Positions 36,388 to 45,101 of a stretch of DNA of 64,000 nt are shown piece after piece; position 1 is the first letter of the stretch, and each line of letters begins with the position of its first letter. Below the pieces are notes generated by a model. That model saw only the letters and a program-made list of their open reading frames with translations. It searched no databases and was not told the origin of the DNA. The translations under genes were made by a program, and so were the position numbers. Source of the DNA: Croceimicrobium sp965228705 (GTDB lineage: Bacteria; Bacteroidota; Bacteroidia; Flavobacteriales; Schleiferiaceae); NCBI RefSeq assembly GCF_965228705.1, contig NZ_OZ245832.1:3720001-3784000 (forward strand). Reading direction: 5' to 3'.

Positions 36388-37266
36388 TTAGTCAGATGTG
36401 CTGGGTTCAACATGAATAAGCACATCCTGAATTTGTGGATATACCTGAGTAAGATGATCCTTAAGCTTGTGTGCGATAGCATGACCTTCTCGAACGCTTA
36501 ATTCTCCATTCACTTCAATGTGAAGATCTACCAGATAGCCGGAGCCATATTTGCGGATGAAGCATTTTTCGGTTTCCAAGACCTGATCAACCTCCAAAGC
36601 AGATTGGCGAATGGCTGATTCGAGTTCAGGGTAGAGGTGTTCGTCCATTACCTCTCCCAAAGCCGGACGAAGGATGAGGTAGGAATTGTAAATGATTAAA
36701 ATACTGGTGAGCATGGCAGCAATTTCATCGGCCATAGCCCAGGCCTCGCCACCCCATAGACTAATACCTACCCCTACCAATGCTACTACAGAGCTCAATG
36801 CATCCGAACGATGATGCCAGGCATCTGCTATTAAGGAGGAGCTACCCGTTTTTTCGCCTTGTCTTTTTTGATAGCGATAGAAGCCTTCTTTTATGGCAAT
36901 TACGAATAGGAGCACATAGAGGGTAAAACCTTCCGGAACAGGATTTTCGCCTTGCAGAGAATCGATGGAGCGCAAACCAATAATTACCGCCGAGCCAATT
37001 AATAGGGAGGTGATACCAAAGGTGACCAGGGCTTCAATTTTTCCGTGACCATAAGGGTGATTATCGTCGGCCGGTCTTTGGGCGTATTTGAGTCCGGCAA
37101 TCACCAATAAGGAGCTAAAGAGGTCGCTAATGCTTTCGGTGGCATCGGCCATTAAGGCGGCGCTGTTTCCGAAAATACCGGCCAAACCCTTAATGATGGC
37201 CATAAATAGATTTACGGTAAAGCTGAGCCAGGCGGCAGATTTTGCTTTTTGGCTGTCGCTTTTCAT
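36388..37266 (-). CDS. Cation diffusion facilitator (CDF) transporter
   Basis: Proton-driven efflux of divalent metal ions such as zinc or iron. The 292 residues from ATG 37266 hold six membrane helices with metal-site residues in LMADATESISDLFSS (helix 2) and IADAWHHRSDALSSV (helix 5), and a C-terminal cytoplasmic domain ending QDVLIHVEPS. The start overlaps the upstream glycosyltransferase stop as ATGA; a longer frame exists but would begin inside that gene. The metal cannot be assigned, though D-D/H-D residues fit zinc. Confidence 0.92.
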   Translation of the reverse strand: MKSDSQKAKSAAWLSFTVNLFMAIIKGLAGIFGNSAALMADATESISDLFSSLLVIAGLKYAQRPADDNHPYGHGKIEALVTFGITSLLIGSAVIIGLRSIDSLQGENPVPEGFTLYVLLFVIAIKEGFYRYQKRQGEKTGSSSLIADAWHHRSDALSSVVALVGVGISLWGGEAWAMADEIAAMLTSILIIYNSYLILRPALGEVMDEHLYPELESAIRQSALEVDQVLETEKCFIRKYGSGYLVDLHIEVNGELSVREGHAIAHKLKDHLTQVYPQIQDVLIHVEPSTSD

Positions 37267-38363
37267 GGCCGCTTGCGAATTAGGCCTTGTTGCATGGTGA
37301 TTTCGTACTCCTCCGCAATTAACTGCCAATTGTAGCGCTCCTCAATCCGACGGCGATTTTCCTGAATACGCTCCTTAAATACGGCCTCCGTATCCATGTG
37401 GTCCAGGTGATTTGCTACATCAATATGATCACTGAAGTAGGAAGCGTTTTCCCCCAAAACTTCATAATTAAAGCGATTGCGATGTGCCACAATGGAACAG
37501 CCGCAAGCCATAGCTTCTAAGAGGCTGGGATTGGTGCCGCCTACACTATGGCCATGGAAGTACAAATGACTGTAATAGCGTAGGTTATTGATCTTATCCT
37601 TTTTGTAGGTGCCCCGAACAAAGCGGATGCGGGCATCCTTAAATTTTTCTTTGAGGTATTCACCATAGGGGGTGTCGTGATTCCCAACTACCAACATCAG
37701 GCGTTGACTTTCACTTTGCACCACGCCTTGCAGGATCATTTCTATATGATTCTCCGGTTCGAGGCGGGCTACCAATAAATTGTAATCTCCCGCATCTAAG
37801 CCATAAGCGTCCAAAATTTCAGGATTTCCCTTTTTGAAGATATCCGCTCCATAGGGAATGAAAACGGTGTCATTGGGGTATTGCGATTCCAGGTATTCCT
37901 GAATCACTTTGGAGTCGGCAATGAGGATATCACTGCGCCTTGCGGCCCATTTCTCAGCGTATTTTAAAAATTTCTGAACTCGAGGGCTGTACTTGCTGCG
38001 CTTCCATTCCAAGCCATCCATATTGCAAAGTATGAGGCTGCGCTTAGGGAGCAGTCTTTGCCATACGGAGCTGCTGGTATATCCTAAAAGGAGGATGGCA
38101 TCAAACTTACGTTGGCGACTGTCGATCATGCAATTGAGGTCGTAGATGAATTGGCCAATGGTGCCAAAGCGATGTTCGGGATCGTATTTGTGGATGATCT
38201 CAATGCCCTGGTAACTTTTCTGGTCATAGGGATGGCGATGCGAATTGTAGACCCATACTTGATGCCCCATTTCTACTAACCTCAGCCCTAATTGCTGGGC
38301 GCATTCTTCAAATCCACCATAAAGGTTGGGGATACCACGGGTGCCGATGATTCCTATCCTCAT
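37263..38363 (-). CDS. DUF1972-type glycosyltransferase family 4 (rhamnosyltransferase-like)
   Basis: Retaining GT-B enzyme, 366 residues. The N-terminus MRIGIIGTRGIPNLYGGFEE is diagnostic for DUF1972 glycosyltransferases, which in capsule loci often transfer rhamnose. The C-terminal GT4 half shows LLVARLEPENHIEMILQG, YFHGHSVGGTNPSLLEAMACG and the acidic E motif. The gene overlaps its neighbours on both sides by 4 nt. With the adjacent GT4 it probably adds sugars to the surface glycan initiated by the enzyme at 34.0-35.4 kb; that is an inference from shared purpose. Confidence 0.9.
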   Translation of the reverse strand: MRIGIIGTRGIPNLYGGFEECAQQLGLRLVEMGHQVWVYNSHRHPYDQKSYQGIEIIHKYDPEHRFGTIGQFIYDLNCMIDSRQRKFDAILLLGYTSSSVWQRLLPKRSLILCNMDGLEWKRSKYSPRVQKFLKYAEKWAARRSDILIADSKVIQEYLESQYPNDTVFIPYGADIFKKGNPEILDAYGLDAGDYNLLVARLEPENHIEMILQGVVQSESQRLMLVVGNHDTPYGEYLKEKFKDARIRFVRGTYKKDKINNLRYYSHLYFHGHSVGGTNPSLLEAMACGCSIVAHRNRFNYEVLGENASYFSDHIDVANHLDHMDTEAVFKERIQENRRRIEERYNWQLIAEEYEITMQQGLIRKRP

Positions 38364-39427
38364 GCGCCCCCTTTTTGATTTTTTAGGTAAATGGCCAGAA
38401 TGCTGCGGGCGGCCTTAGCCCAGCTGAAGTTTTCTTTAAGCCATTCGCTGTGATCCTCTTTTTGCATTAAGGCCTTATTGATAGCCTGCCTTAAATCTTC
38501 AGGGTCTTCTACTTTGGCGAAGTTGGCCTGGTCTTCAAAAAGCTCTCGATTAATAGGATGATCATTCACCACAATTTGACAACCAAAATGCAAGGCTTCC
38601 AAGCTGGATAAGCCAGTGCTTTCATAGTGTGAGGGCAAGACGTGCACCTTGGCTTTATTGAACATGGAGGCGCATTCTTCATGATTACGTGCTCCTTGGA
38701 ACAATACTTTGGGCCCGGCTTCGCGCTTGCATTTTTTTAGATAAGCCTGATGGGCCGGAGCCGCATCACCGATGATATGTAATTTCCAATCGCTGCCTTT
38801 TTGGGCTTCGATCAGGGCTAATTGATTTTTAAGAGGTTCAATGCGAGCCACACATAATACATCCTTTTTCTCCCGTGGAGGGTTTAATGGCGGAAGATGC
38901 TCAGTACCTAATTTTACTACCGAATGTTCACCTTCATAAGTGAAGTCTTTGCGTAGTATTTCCAGTTCCGCATTACTGGCCGTAATGAGGTGATCGCAGC
39001 GATTGAGAATCTTTTGGATGCTACCGCGTTGTCCTTCCATTAAGTAGTCTAAGCCGGGCAGTTTATCGCGGCCCTTTAAGCTCCGGGCAATAAGTTTTAG
39101 GTATTCCAAAGCATGCTGTCCGAAGGTTCTTTGCAAAAAGGCTCTCAGGCCGGATGCTTTACGATCAGCTTGTTTATAGTCGACATATATGCTGGATACC
39201 ACTAATGGAATACCCGATTTTAAAAGGGGCAATACATTAGCGGGTCGGCTTAAGCCAAAAAAGTGAATTAGGTCGTATTCTTTGGGATTTTGATGGCCAT
39301 CCCAAAAGTCGCATTTAACGCCGGCCTTAGTCAGAAATTGACGATTTTGCTCTACATGGACTGTATCTCCCCCAGCTTGACTGTAGAGGTTGGGACGGGA
39401 TACAAAGAGAACTTTAATCGCTTTCAT
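38360..39427 (-). CDS. Glycosyltransferase family 4
   Basis: GT-B enzyme of 355 residues. KVLFVSRPNLYSQAGGDTVHV opens the acceptor domain and VLCVARIEPLKNQLALIEAQ plus LPSHYESTGLSSLEALHFGC supply the donor-binding site with the ExxxxxE motif (ESTGLSSLE). Donor and acceptor sugars cannot be told. It overlaps bioY by 14 nt and the DUF1972 gene by 4 nt. Confidence 0.9.
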   Translation of the reverse strand: MKAIKVLFVSRPNLYSQAGGDTVHVEQNRQFLTKAGVKCDFWDGHQNPKEYDLIHFFGLSRPANVLPLLKSGIPLVVSSIYVDYKQADRKASGLRAFLQRTFGQHALEYLKLIARSLKGRDKLPGLDYLMEGQRGSIQKILNRCDHLITASNAELEILRKDFTYEGEHSVVKLGTEHLPPLNPPREKKDVLCVARIEPLKNQLALIEAQKGSDWKLHIIGDAAPAHQAYLKKCKREAGPKVLFQGARNHEECASMFNKAKVHVLPSHYESTGLSSLEALHFGCQIVVNDHPINRELFEDQANFAKVEDPEDLRQAINKALMQKEDHSEWLKENFSWAKAARSILAIYLKNQKGGA

Positions 39428-39971
39428 TCGGCTCTTCTAAGCTAGCAATTTGATCAGAAACCGGAACCAGTTTAGCTCTTAATTGTGCTGCGATTACTCC
39501 GCCCACTAAACTTTTAATTATTAGACCTGGGATAAGGTGAATAAGGGTGTTCCAAAGGTCGGCGCCAGGCATATAGTAATAGAGCACTGCGAAGCCCGGG
39601 ATCAATAATAGGAGATGGGCTCTCAGGAAAATTAGAATGGCGCGGAAAAAGTGAAATTCTTGTCGGCCACTGGCATAGGCGACATATCCGGCGCAAGCCA
39701 CAAAACCCCACAAAAATCCAGCGGTAGCCCCGTATAATTTAGCAAAGCCTGAAGTGTGATGTCCAAATACCGGTAGGCCCAAAGCTCCCAATGCCAAATA
39801 GGCCCCTACCACTATAATGGCGGTCCGCCAGGGTAAGAGACTGGCCCCGATAAATATAATGAGGGTTTGCAGGGTAAGGGGGATAAAGCCTAAATCTAAA
39901 CTCCAGGGCGCCAGAATGAGGATGGTGACTAATACGCCCAGGGCCAGTTTATAATTGGTGTTTTTCAGCAT
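39414..39971 (-). CDS. bioY: BioY-type biotin transporter substrate-binding component
   Basis: Membrane protein (185 aa, about five to six helices) that binds biotin for import. The family signature is visible: LGFIPLTLQTLIIFIGASLLPWRTA and ALGALGLPVFGHHTSGFAKLYGATAGFLWGF. BioY can work with the energy-coupling factor EcfAT or alone; no EcfA or EcfT gene is next to it. The 5' end overlaps the MATE gene by 23 nt and the 3' end overlaps a GT4 gene by 14 nt. Its place inside a glycan-gene set looks accidental. Confidence 0.87.
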   Translation of the reverse strand: MLKNTNYKLALGVLVTILILAPWSLDLGFIPLTLQTLIIFIGASLLPWRTAIIVVGAYLALGALGLPVFGHHTSGFAKLYGATAGFLWGFVACAGYVAYASGRQEFHFFRAILIFLRAHLLLLIPGFAVLYYYMPGADLWNTLIHLIPGLIIKSLVGGVIAAQLRAKLVPVSDQIASLEEPNESD

Positions 39972-41307
39972 GATGAAGGGCTAGGAGTTGTTTGCTCTTA
40001 ATTTCAAAGCGCCAAGTTAATAAGCTGGAGGCGACTATCAAGCCTAAGGCCAATCCATACCAAATTCCAAGTGGACCCCATTCTAGTTCAAAGCCCATAT
40101 AGTAGGAGCTTCCGAGGGCAATTACCCAATAGGAAAACATGACAATTAAAGTGGGGATCCGAGTTTCGGATAGTCCTCTCAAAGCTGCCAAAACCGCCAC
40201 TTGCATACCATCAAAAAGTTGGAAGGCTACCGCTACAATAAGGAGCTGGGCGGCCAGATCAATTACCACCGGATCATTGGAATAGAAGGTGGGCAGGAGG
40301 TGGCGACCAAAGAAAAATACCAGTCCGGCGATGGACATTAAAATGAGCATCAAGGCAAAATTAGTATGAGCCGCCATGCGCAGGGCAGGTATATTCCCGG
40401 CTCCCAATTGATTACTAACCCGCACATTAGCCGCGGCGCCAATGCCGCTAGCTGCCATATAGCTTACCGAGGCCAGCGAAATCGCAATTTGATGGGCCGC
40501 AAGAGACTCGGCACCAATCCAACCGGCCATTACGGCAGCGATTGCAAAGGCCGAAACTTCGAAGATGAACTGTAAACCGGATGGCACGCCAATGTCCAAG
40601 AGTTTTTTGAAGTGGCTCCATTGGGTTTGGGCCCATTGAATACCTTGGGTGTAAACCTTAAATGCGGGTTTACGGAATACGTAGATCGCCATGGTGAGGG
40701 CCATGATAATCCGCGCAATTAAGGTGGCTAGACCGGCACCAGCTAATCCCATGGCCGGAAATCCAAAATGGCCGTAGATTAAAAGATAATTGAGGCCAAT
40801 ATTGAGGAGATTGGCACCCAGGCTAATCAGCATGGCCATGCGGGTATCGCTCAAACCTTCGGCAAATTGCTTGAAAGTGAGGAAGGTGAGTAAGGGAACC
40901 AAGCTGAGACAGATAATACGGTAATAGGGGCGGGCGGTGTCCAATACCTCTTGCTCTTGACCCATATAATGCAGGAAATGCTCCAGTCCTAATAAGAGAA
41001 AAAAGATAAGCAGGGCAATCCCGGTGTTGAGGTAAATGCCATGTTTGAGGTAACTGCGCGCTTTTTCAGGTTTCTTTTCTCCATCGGCATTGGCTACCGG
41101 AGTGGTAAGGCCAAAAGCCAGGCCAATTCCAAAAACCATGGGAACCACAAATACCGAATTGGCGAAGGCACCAGCAGCCAGGGCTACCGTTCCCAGAGCT
41201 CCTACCATGATGCTATCGGCCAGGCCCACCATAACGTGACCAATTTGCCCTAACATTACGGGCCAGGCGAGTTCTATGTTTTTTCGGAAGTGCTCTTTAT
41301 AGGTCAT
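39949..41307 (-). CDS. MATE-family multidrug efflux protein (NorM-like)
   Basis: Cation-coupled exporter, 452 residues from ATG 41307, with 12 predicted helices in two halves: PVMLGQIGHVMVGLADSIMVGALG in the first and GVPSGLQFIFEVSAFAIAAVMAGWIG in the second, the repeated family element. The longer frame start (41328) adds a few residues across the promoter and is less likely. It heads a run of five overlapping genes down to 36.4 kb. Substrates are unknown. Confidence 0.92.
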   Translation of the reverse strand: MTYKEHFRKNIELAWPVMLGQIGHVMVGLADSIMVGALGTVALAAGAFANSVFVVPMVFGIGLAFGLTTPVANADGEKKPEKARSYLKHGIYLNTGIALLIFFLLLGLEHFLHYMGQEQEVLDTARPYYRIICLSLVPLLTFLTFKQFAEGLSDTRMAMLISLGANLLNIGLNYLLIYGHFGFPAMGLAGAGLATLIARIIMALTMAIYVFRKPAFKVYTQGIQWAQTQWSHFKKLLDIGVPSGLQFIFEVSAFAIAAVMAGWIGAESLAAHQIAISLASVSYMAASGIGAAANVRVSNQLGAGNIPALRMAAHTNFALMLILMSIAGLVFFFGRHLLPTFYSNDPVVIDLAAQLLIVAVAFQLFDGMQVAVLAALRGLSETRIPTLIVMFSYWVIALGSSYYMGFELEWGPLGIWYGLALGLIVASSLLTWRFEIKSKQLLALHHAEKHQL

Positions 41308-41325
41308 GAGAGAAAAGAAAGCCTG

Positions 41326-41333
41326 CAAAAGTA
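41326..41333 (-). promoter_or_regulatory. -7 promoter box upstream of the MATE gene
   Basis: TACTTTTG on the minus strand, exact TAnnTTTG, 18 nt before ATG 41307. It would drive the MATE-BioY-GT4-GT4-CDF set. Confidence 0.48.
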
Positions 41334-41447
41334 GTTAAATGAAGTCCCTTGCGGCCGGATTAAGGTTTTAAGAAATTGCTAATGGCAGGTCTTAGACGAA
41401 GGGATTGAGAAAAGCTTAATGCTAGCTTTTAAATTTCTTTTTTTCAT

Positions 41448-42195
41448 TGATACTTTTTTCTTGATACAACCGAAGGCTTCTAGCCCGAGCTCTTAAGTTC
41501 CTTTTATACTGTCGATACTTTTCTCTTGATACAACCGGAAGCGAAGCTGTAGCTCTCAAATTCCATTGAAAATTAAAAAGGCATTTGAAAAAGTATCCAA
41601 AAGATCAAGGAAGCTTGAAGGCGATTCAAAATTACCTGGACCTTCGGTCGGTTCTTTAGACCACAGAAGCTTGGGTCGTTTATGGCTTTAAATTTTGGGT
41701 GGATGCACTTAATGTTTCATTTTTTCTTGATAAAAAACGAAGCAAAAAATCAAGGCTCCTGAAAGGCGATTCCTTTGGACCGTCGCTTCTTGGGTTGGGC
41801 CAGTTGGATTGATGATTTTATTTGGTTTGGGAATTCTCTTTCAATTGAGCTGGAGTCCTAAGTACTACCCTGCGAAGGGCTATCGCTGCTCAGGTGCCGG
41901 GAGCTCCGAAATATTGTTTTTTGGTAGAAGTAATATTTAGTGAAGGATTCCTCTGAACACCATGTGCTGTAGCTACTAACATTTGGAAGATCCGGCCTTT
42001 CCTCAGTGATAGTTCTGAGCTTCGCGGAATTACGTCCGCCGGCGGCTGAAAGAGCATAAAGCGAAAAGCGAAGAACGGTTTTGAAGAAGGCTCGGAATCA
42101 AAAATCACCTAGGGAAAGGCCTAGGGTTTCCCGCCTACCGGAGCTGAAACAGCGGCGGGCAGGTTGGATAATTTTGGCCGATGCAAAAAGTATCA
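41448..42195 (+). repeat. Composite dispersed repeat, copy A (expanded)
   Basis: Longest of four related non-coding repeats. It begins TGATACTTTTTTCTTGATAC (41448) and ends GCAAAAAGTATCA (42195). The 5' module is present twice in tandem (from 41448 and from 41513), then a degraded stretch, a hairpin module at 41714-41743, the 50-bp core (41861-41910), an extra insertion of about 170 bp after the core, and the 3' module with CAGCGGCGGGCAG. No supported gene lies in 41308-42720. Orientation is given as that of the core. Confidence 0.85.
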
Positions 42196-42239
42196 AAGAG
42201 CATTTTTTTAGAAATGAAGTCTTGGAATAATGGATTGGT

Positions 42240-42600
42240 TGATACTTTTTTCTTGATACAACCGAAGGCTTCTAGCCTGAGCTCTCAAATTCCATTGAAA
42301 AATAAAGAGACATTTGAAAAAGTATCCAAAAAATCAAAGCCCCTGAGAGGCGATTCCTTCGGACCGCCGCTTCTTGGGTTGGGCCAGTTGGATTGATGTT
42401 ATTCTTTGGGTTGGGAATTCTCTTTCAAATGAATTTGAGTCTTAAGTACTACCCTGCAAAGGGCTATCGCTGCTCAGGTGCCGGGAGCTCCGAATTATTG
42501 TTTTTAGAAGGAGCAATGTTAGGTGAAGGATTCTGCCGAACTCCGGAGCTGGAACAGCGGCGGACAGCTTGGATAATTTTGGCCAATGCAAAAAGTATCA
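42240..42600 (+). repeat. Composite dispersed repeat, copy B (361-bp unit with inverted ends)
   Basis: Compact unit starting TGATACTTTTTTC and ending GCAAAAAGTATCA; these ends are inverted repeats with 12 of 13 matches. Inside are AAAAAGTATC at 42317-42326, the GGACCGCCGCTTCTTGGG module and the 50-bp core at 42445-42494. Copy D has the same order and nearly the same length. No target-site duplication is obvious. Confidence 0.85.
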
Positions 42601-42608
42601 CCTAAAAT

Positions 42609-42653
42609 GAAACAAAAAATCAAGGCCTCTGAAAGGCGATCCTTTTGGGCCAC
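42609..42653 (+). repeat. Partial repeat module after copy B
   Basis: GAAACAAAAAATCAAGGCC followed by CTGAAAGGCGAT and a decayed GGACCGC segment repeats an internal module just beyond the inverted end of copy B. The same arrangement follows copy D (about 47582-47645). Confidence 0.65.
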
Positions 42654-42720
42654 TGATATTAGGGCAGTTTAGTAATGCAATGAACAAAGAGTGTTTAGCG
42701 GTGCTTTGGAATAAGTGCCA

Positions 42721-43341
42721 TCAATCAGAGCGAAACCCATCTTCAAAATACTCAATCCGGTCTATTTCACCATTTGGTAAAAAGTAAATCCACTTACCCT
42801 GTTTCTTGTCATTTTGATACTCACCCTCCCCTAATTTTTGCCCGATAGTGAAAGGGCTGTTCGTGTCTGAATAATCCATGAAATACTCTACCCAAGGGCC
42901 TTGTTTCATACCAAGGGAGTCGAGCTGGTTCTTTGATCCATCAATGCAAAAAGAGTTTCCTAAACTGTCTTGAATCAGTATAAATCCTTCTCCCCAATTG
43001 ATGGTGTGGGGTTCAAGGGCAAATGTGTCCTCAGTTAATTTGCACTGAATATTTGTAACTGGAAGTTTCAGGTCGATTGTGCTTTTCCAATCCTTGTAGC
43101 CTAAAGCTTGGATATGGAGTTCATACACTCCTTTTTTTAGGTTTTTGATAGTAAAATGACCTTCAAAATCTGTTAGACTGGAAATAAAAACGGAATCATC
43201 TTGAATAAGTCTAAGCTTAGCCATTGGAATGCCATTCATTTCAATGGAGTCTATAATCAATCCTTTTAATTCTAAGGTTTGGCTAAACGAAAAGCAAGGA
43301 AGCGCAAAATAGAGGCTGAGAAGAATTAGATAGTTTTTCAT
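42721..43341 (-). CDS. Secreted protein with carboxypeptidase-regulatory-like domain and MORN-like C-terminus
   Basis: Function unknown. 206 residues from ATG 43341, with a signal peptide (MKNYLILLSLYFALPCFSFSQ). Residues about 22-105 form a CarboxypepD_reg-like beta sandwich (LKGLIIDSIEMNGIPMAKLRL, TDFEGHFTIKNLKKGVYELHI). The C-terminus has a toxin-antitoxin/MORN-like repeat (LGEGEYQNDKKQGKWIYFLPNGEIDRIEYFEDG). Such proteins are usually surface or periplasmic and poorly characterised. It is the first gene of the accessory island, between repeat copies B and C, 41 nt downstream of the esterase gene. Confidence 0.78.
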   Translation of the reverse strand: MKNYLILLSLYFALPCFSFSQTLELKGLIIDSIEMNGIPMAKLRLIQDDSVFISSLTDFEGHFTIKNLKKGVYELHIQALGYKDWKSTIDLKLPVTNIQCKLTEDTFALEPHTINWGEGFILIQDSLGNSFCIDGSKNQLDSLGMKQGPWVEYFMDYSDTNSPFTIGQKLGEGEYQNDKKQGKWIYFLPNGEIDRIEYFEDGFRSD

Positions 43342-43382
43342 TTGAATTTTAGACTTTGTCGATAGATCCGGTTCAGCCATTT

Positions 43383-44636
43383 TTATTTAGCCTGCAATTC
43401 TTGAATTCGATCTTTATAATATTGATCATCACTCAATTCCGCAGCCTTTTGGACATATTCAAGAGCTTGGGCAAAATCACCACTAGCTTCGTAGTAATCG
43501 GCCATGGAATCGTAAGCATTGGCACTTTGTGGATAGTATTCCATCGCTAATTCAAAAAACATTTTGGCTTTTTCCAGTGCTTGCATATCCATATTCATGT
43601 AGCCAGACATATTCAAAAGCTCTTCTGGATAAGGAGGCATAGCATAGCCGAAGTGTTCTTGGAGTTTCTTTTCTCGGTACTTAATAATTGAAAACAATTC
43701 TTCTTTGGGTGTGTCGAAGGAGTTGATTCGATCGGTGTTTTCCATTTGGTACCATTTAAAAATGGAAATCATTCCATCCATAATTGAAGGCAGGGGAACG
43801 GTACCGTGGATGTCGTTAGGGTAAAACTTCCAGTCAAAAGCCAAGCCAGCTGCCGCATTATCTTGAAGCAGATTTCTAAAGCTGATATTAGAGCGAGCGA
43901 ACAAGGTGAAGTCAGAACTGTCTTGCATCACATTGTTGATAGTGATTTGCGAATTCTGCATGTGCAATTGACCACTCAAAGAAAGGAATAAGGCTTTGTT
44001 CTTATACTTATGATATCCCAATTGCTCTTTAGCACTTTTCAGTAGTTTTTGATTATCCCAATCCAAACTGGGGTCTATCGCTAAGTAGTTCGCAAATAGA
44101 TCTGGCTGCTCTATTAATGTAGCGATGGTAAACAGCCCACCATAGGAGTGACCGATTAAGGTACGGTAGTTCGTAACAGGATACTTGCTTTCAATAAAAG
44201 GAATCAGCTCCTTTTGGAGGAACCGCCGAAATGTATCCGCCTCCCCATTTTCTTGATTAAAGGGCATGCCATATTTACTGCTGATCTTCGAAGGCGTTAA
44301 ATCACGCACCCGGTTTGAGCCACTCACAATTCCCACCAATACCATTTCCGGTGTGAAGCCACCGCTGTAATAATTTTGAATCTCATTTACCGTGGGCAGG
44401 AATACCTCACCGTCTAAAATATAGGCGACTGGATATTTTTGATTTTTAGAAGGATCAAAGCCAGAAGGTAATTGGATATATACCTTCCGAGACTCATTGA
44501 GTATCTCGGAATACAAACTGTCGAGTATTCCTGTCTTTTCCAGAAATACTGGATTTTGGTCTACCTGAGCCAAGCTTAGTTGGGATAAGAATAGTAGGAG
44601 TCCAAAGCTTAGGGTGCTTATTAATCCTTTAGTCAT
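43383..44636 (-). CDS. Exported esterase D/IroE-like alpha/beta hydrolase with TPR tail
   Basis: 417 residues from ATG 44636, with a signal peptide (GLISTLSFGLLLFLSQLSLAQ). The hydrolase domain belongs to the putative-esterase family (PF00756-like): RKVYIQLPSGFDPSKNQKYPVAYILDG, then the nucleophile elbow IGHSYGGLF (Ser about 162), and a conserved His in PNDIHGTVPLPS. Relatives hydrolyse siderophores or carbohydrate esters. The last 100 residues are TPR-like (AMEYYPQSANAYDSMADYYEASGDFAQALEYVQKA). The substrate is unknown. It lies in the accessory island and is followed by the MORN-like gene. Confidence 0.86.
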   Translation of the reverse strand: MTKGLISTLSFGLLLFLSQLSLAQVDQNPVFLEKTGILDSLYSEILNESRKVYIQLPSGFDPSKNQKYPVAYILDGEVFLPTVNEIQNYYSGGFTPEMVLVGIVSGSNRVRDLTPSKISSKYGMPFNQENGEADTFRRFLQKELIPFIESKYPVTNYRTLIGHSYGGLFTIATLIEQPDLFANYLAIDPSLDWDNQKLLKSAKEQLGYHKYKNKALFLSLSGQLHMQNSQITINNVMQDSSDFTLFARSNISFRNLLQDNAAAGLAFDWKFYPNDIHGTVPLPSIMDGMISIFKWYQMENTDRINSFDTPKEELFSIIKYREKKLQEHFGYAMPPYPEELLNMSGYMNMDMQALEKAKMFFELAMEYYPQSANAYDSMADYYEASGDFAQALEYVQKAAELSDDQYYKDRIQELQAK

Positions 44637-44774
44637 GGTATTGATTAAAGTTTTTGTTTTCAATTCGTGTTGTAATGCTCTAAACCTTTTGGACAGCGAA
44701 GCCTTGCTAGAGGTAAAGGACTTTTAGACTGCCCAATTTCGGGTTTTTTAGAAGCTTAAAGTGTTAAGGTGCTT

Positions 44775-45010
44775 TGATACTTTTTTCTTGATAAGAAAGT
44801 ATCCAAAAAATCAAGGCCCCTGAGAGGCGATTCCTTCGGACCGCCGTTTCTTGGGTTGGGCCAGCTTGATTGATGTTTTTCCTGGGGTGGAAATTCTCTT
44901 TCAAGCGAATTTGAGTCCTAAGTACTACCCTGCGAGCGGCTATCGCTGCTCAGGTGCCGGGAGCTCCGAAATATTGTTTTTTGGTAAAAGTGATATTTAG
45001 TGAAGGATTC
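44775..45010 (+). repeat. Composite dispersed repeat, copy C (short form)
   Basis: Starts TGATACTTTTTTCTTGATA and continues at once with AGAAAGTATCCAAAAAATC, forming a hairpin (44776-44803) because the spacer of about 60 bp seen in A, B and D is absent. The GGACCGCCG module and the 50-bp core (44921-44970) follow; it stops after GTGAAGGATTC, lacking the 3' module. It occupies most of the 437-bp gap between 44637 and 45101, in which I see no gene. Confidence 0.82.
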
Positions 45011-45101
45011 GATCGATCACCAGCTAAGCTTGGAGTTAAGAAAATAGAAGGCAAAGATTTTAGTTCATGATAAAACCATCGTAGGATAACCCCTTGCTTT
45101 A

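Noticed and set aside
37267..37329. N-terminal extension of the CDF transporter
   Set aside because: It lies wholly inside the upstream glycosyltransferase gene; the ATGA overlap at 37266 is the normal arrangement.
41812..41940. Conserved small open frame in the repeats (shared peptide YYPAKGYRCSGAGSSE, also at 42396 and 47369)
   Set aside because: The frame is open in copies A, B and D but shifted in C, and most differences between B and D change the amino acid. This fits DNA-level repeat conservation, not a protein under selection.
41890..42108. Minus-strand open frame of 72 codons inside repeat copy A
   Set aside because: It crosses the core and the insertion with no family, no start context and no counterpart in the other copies.
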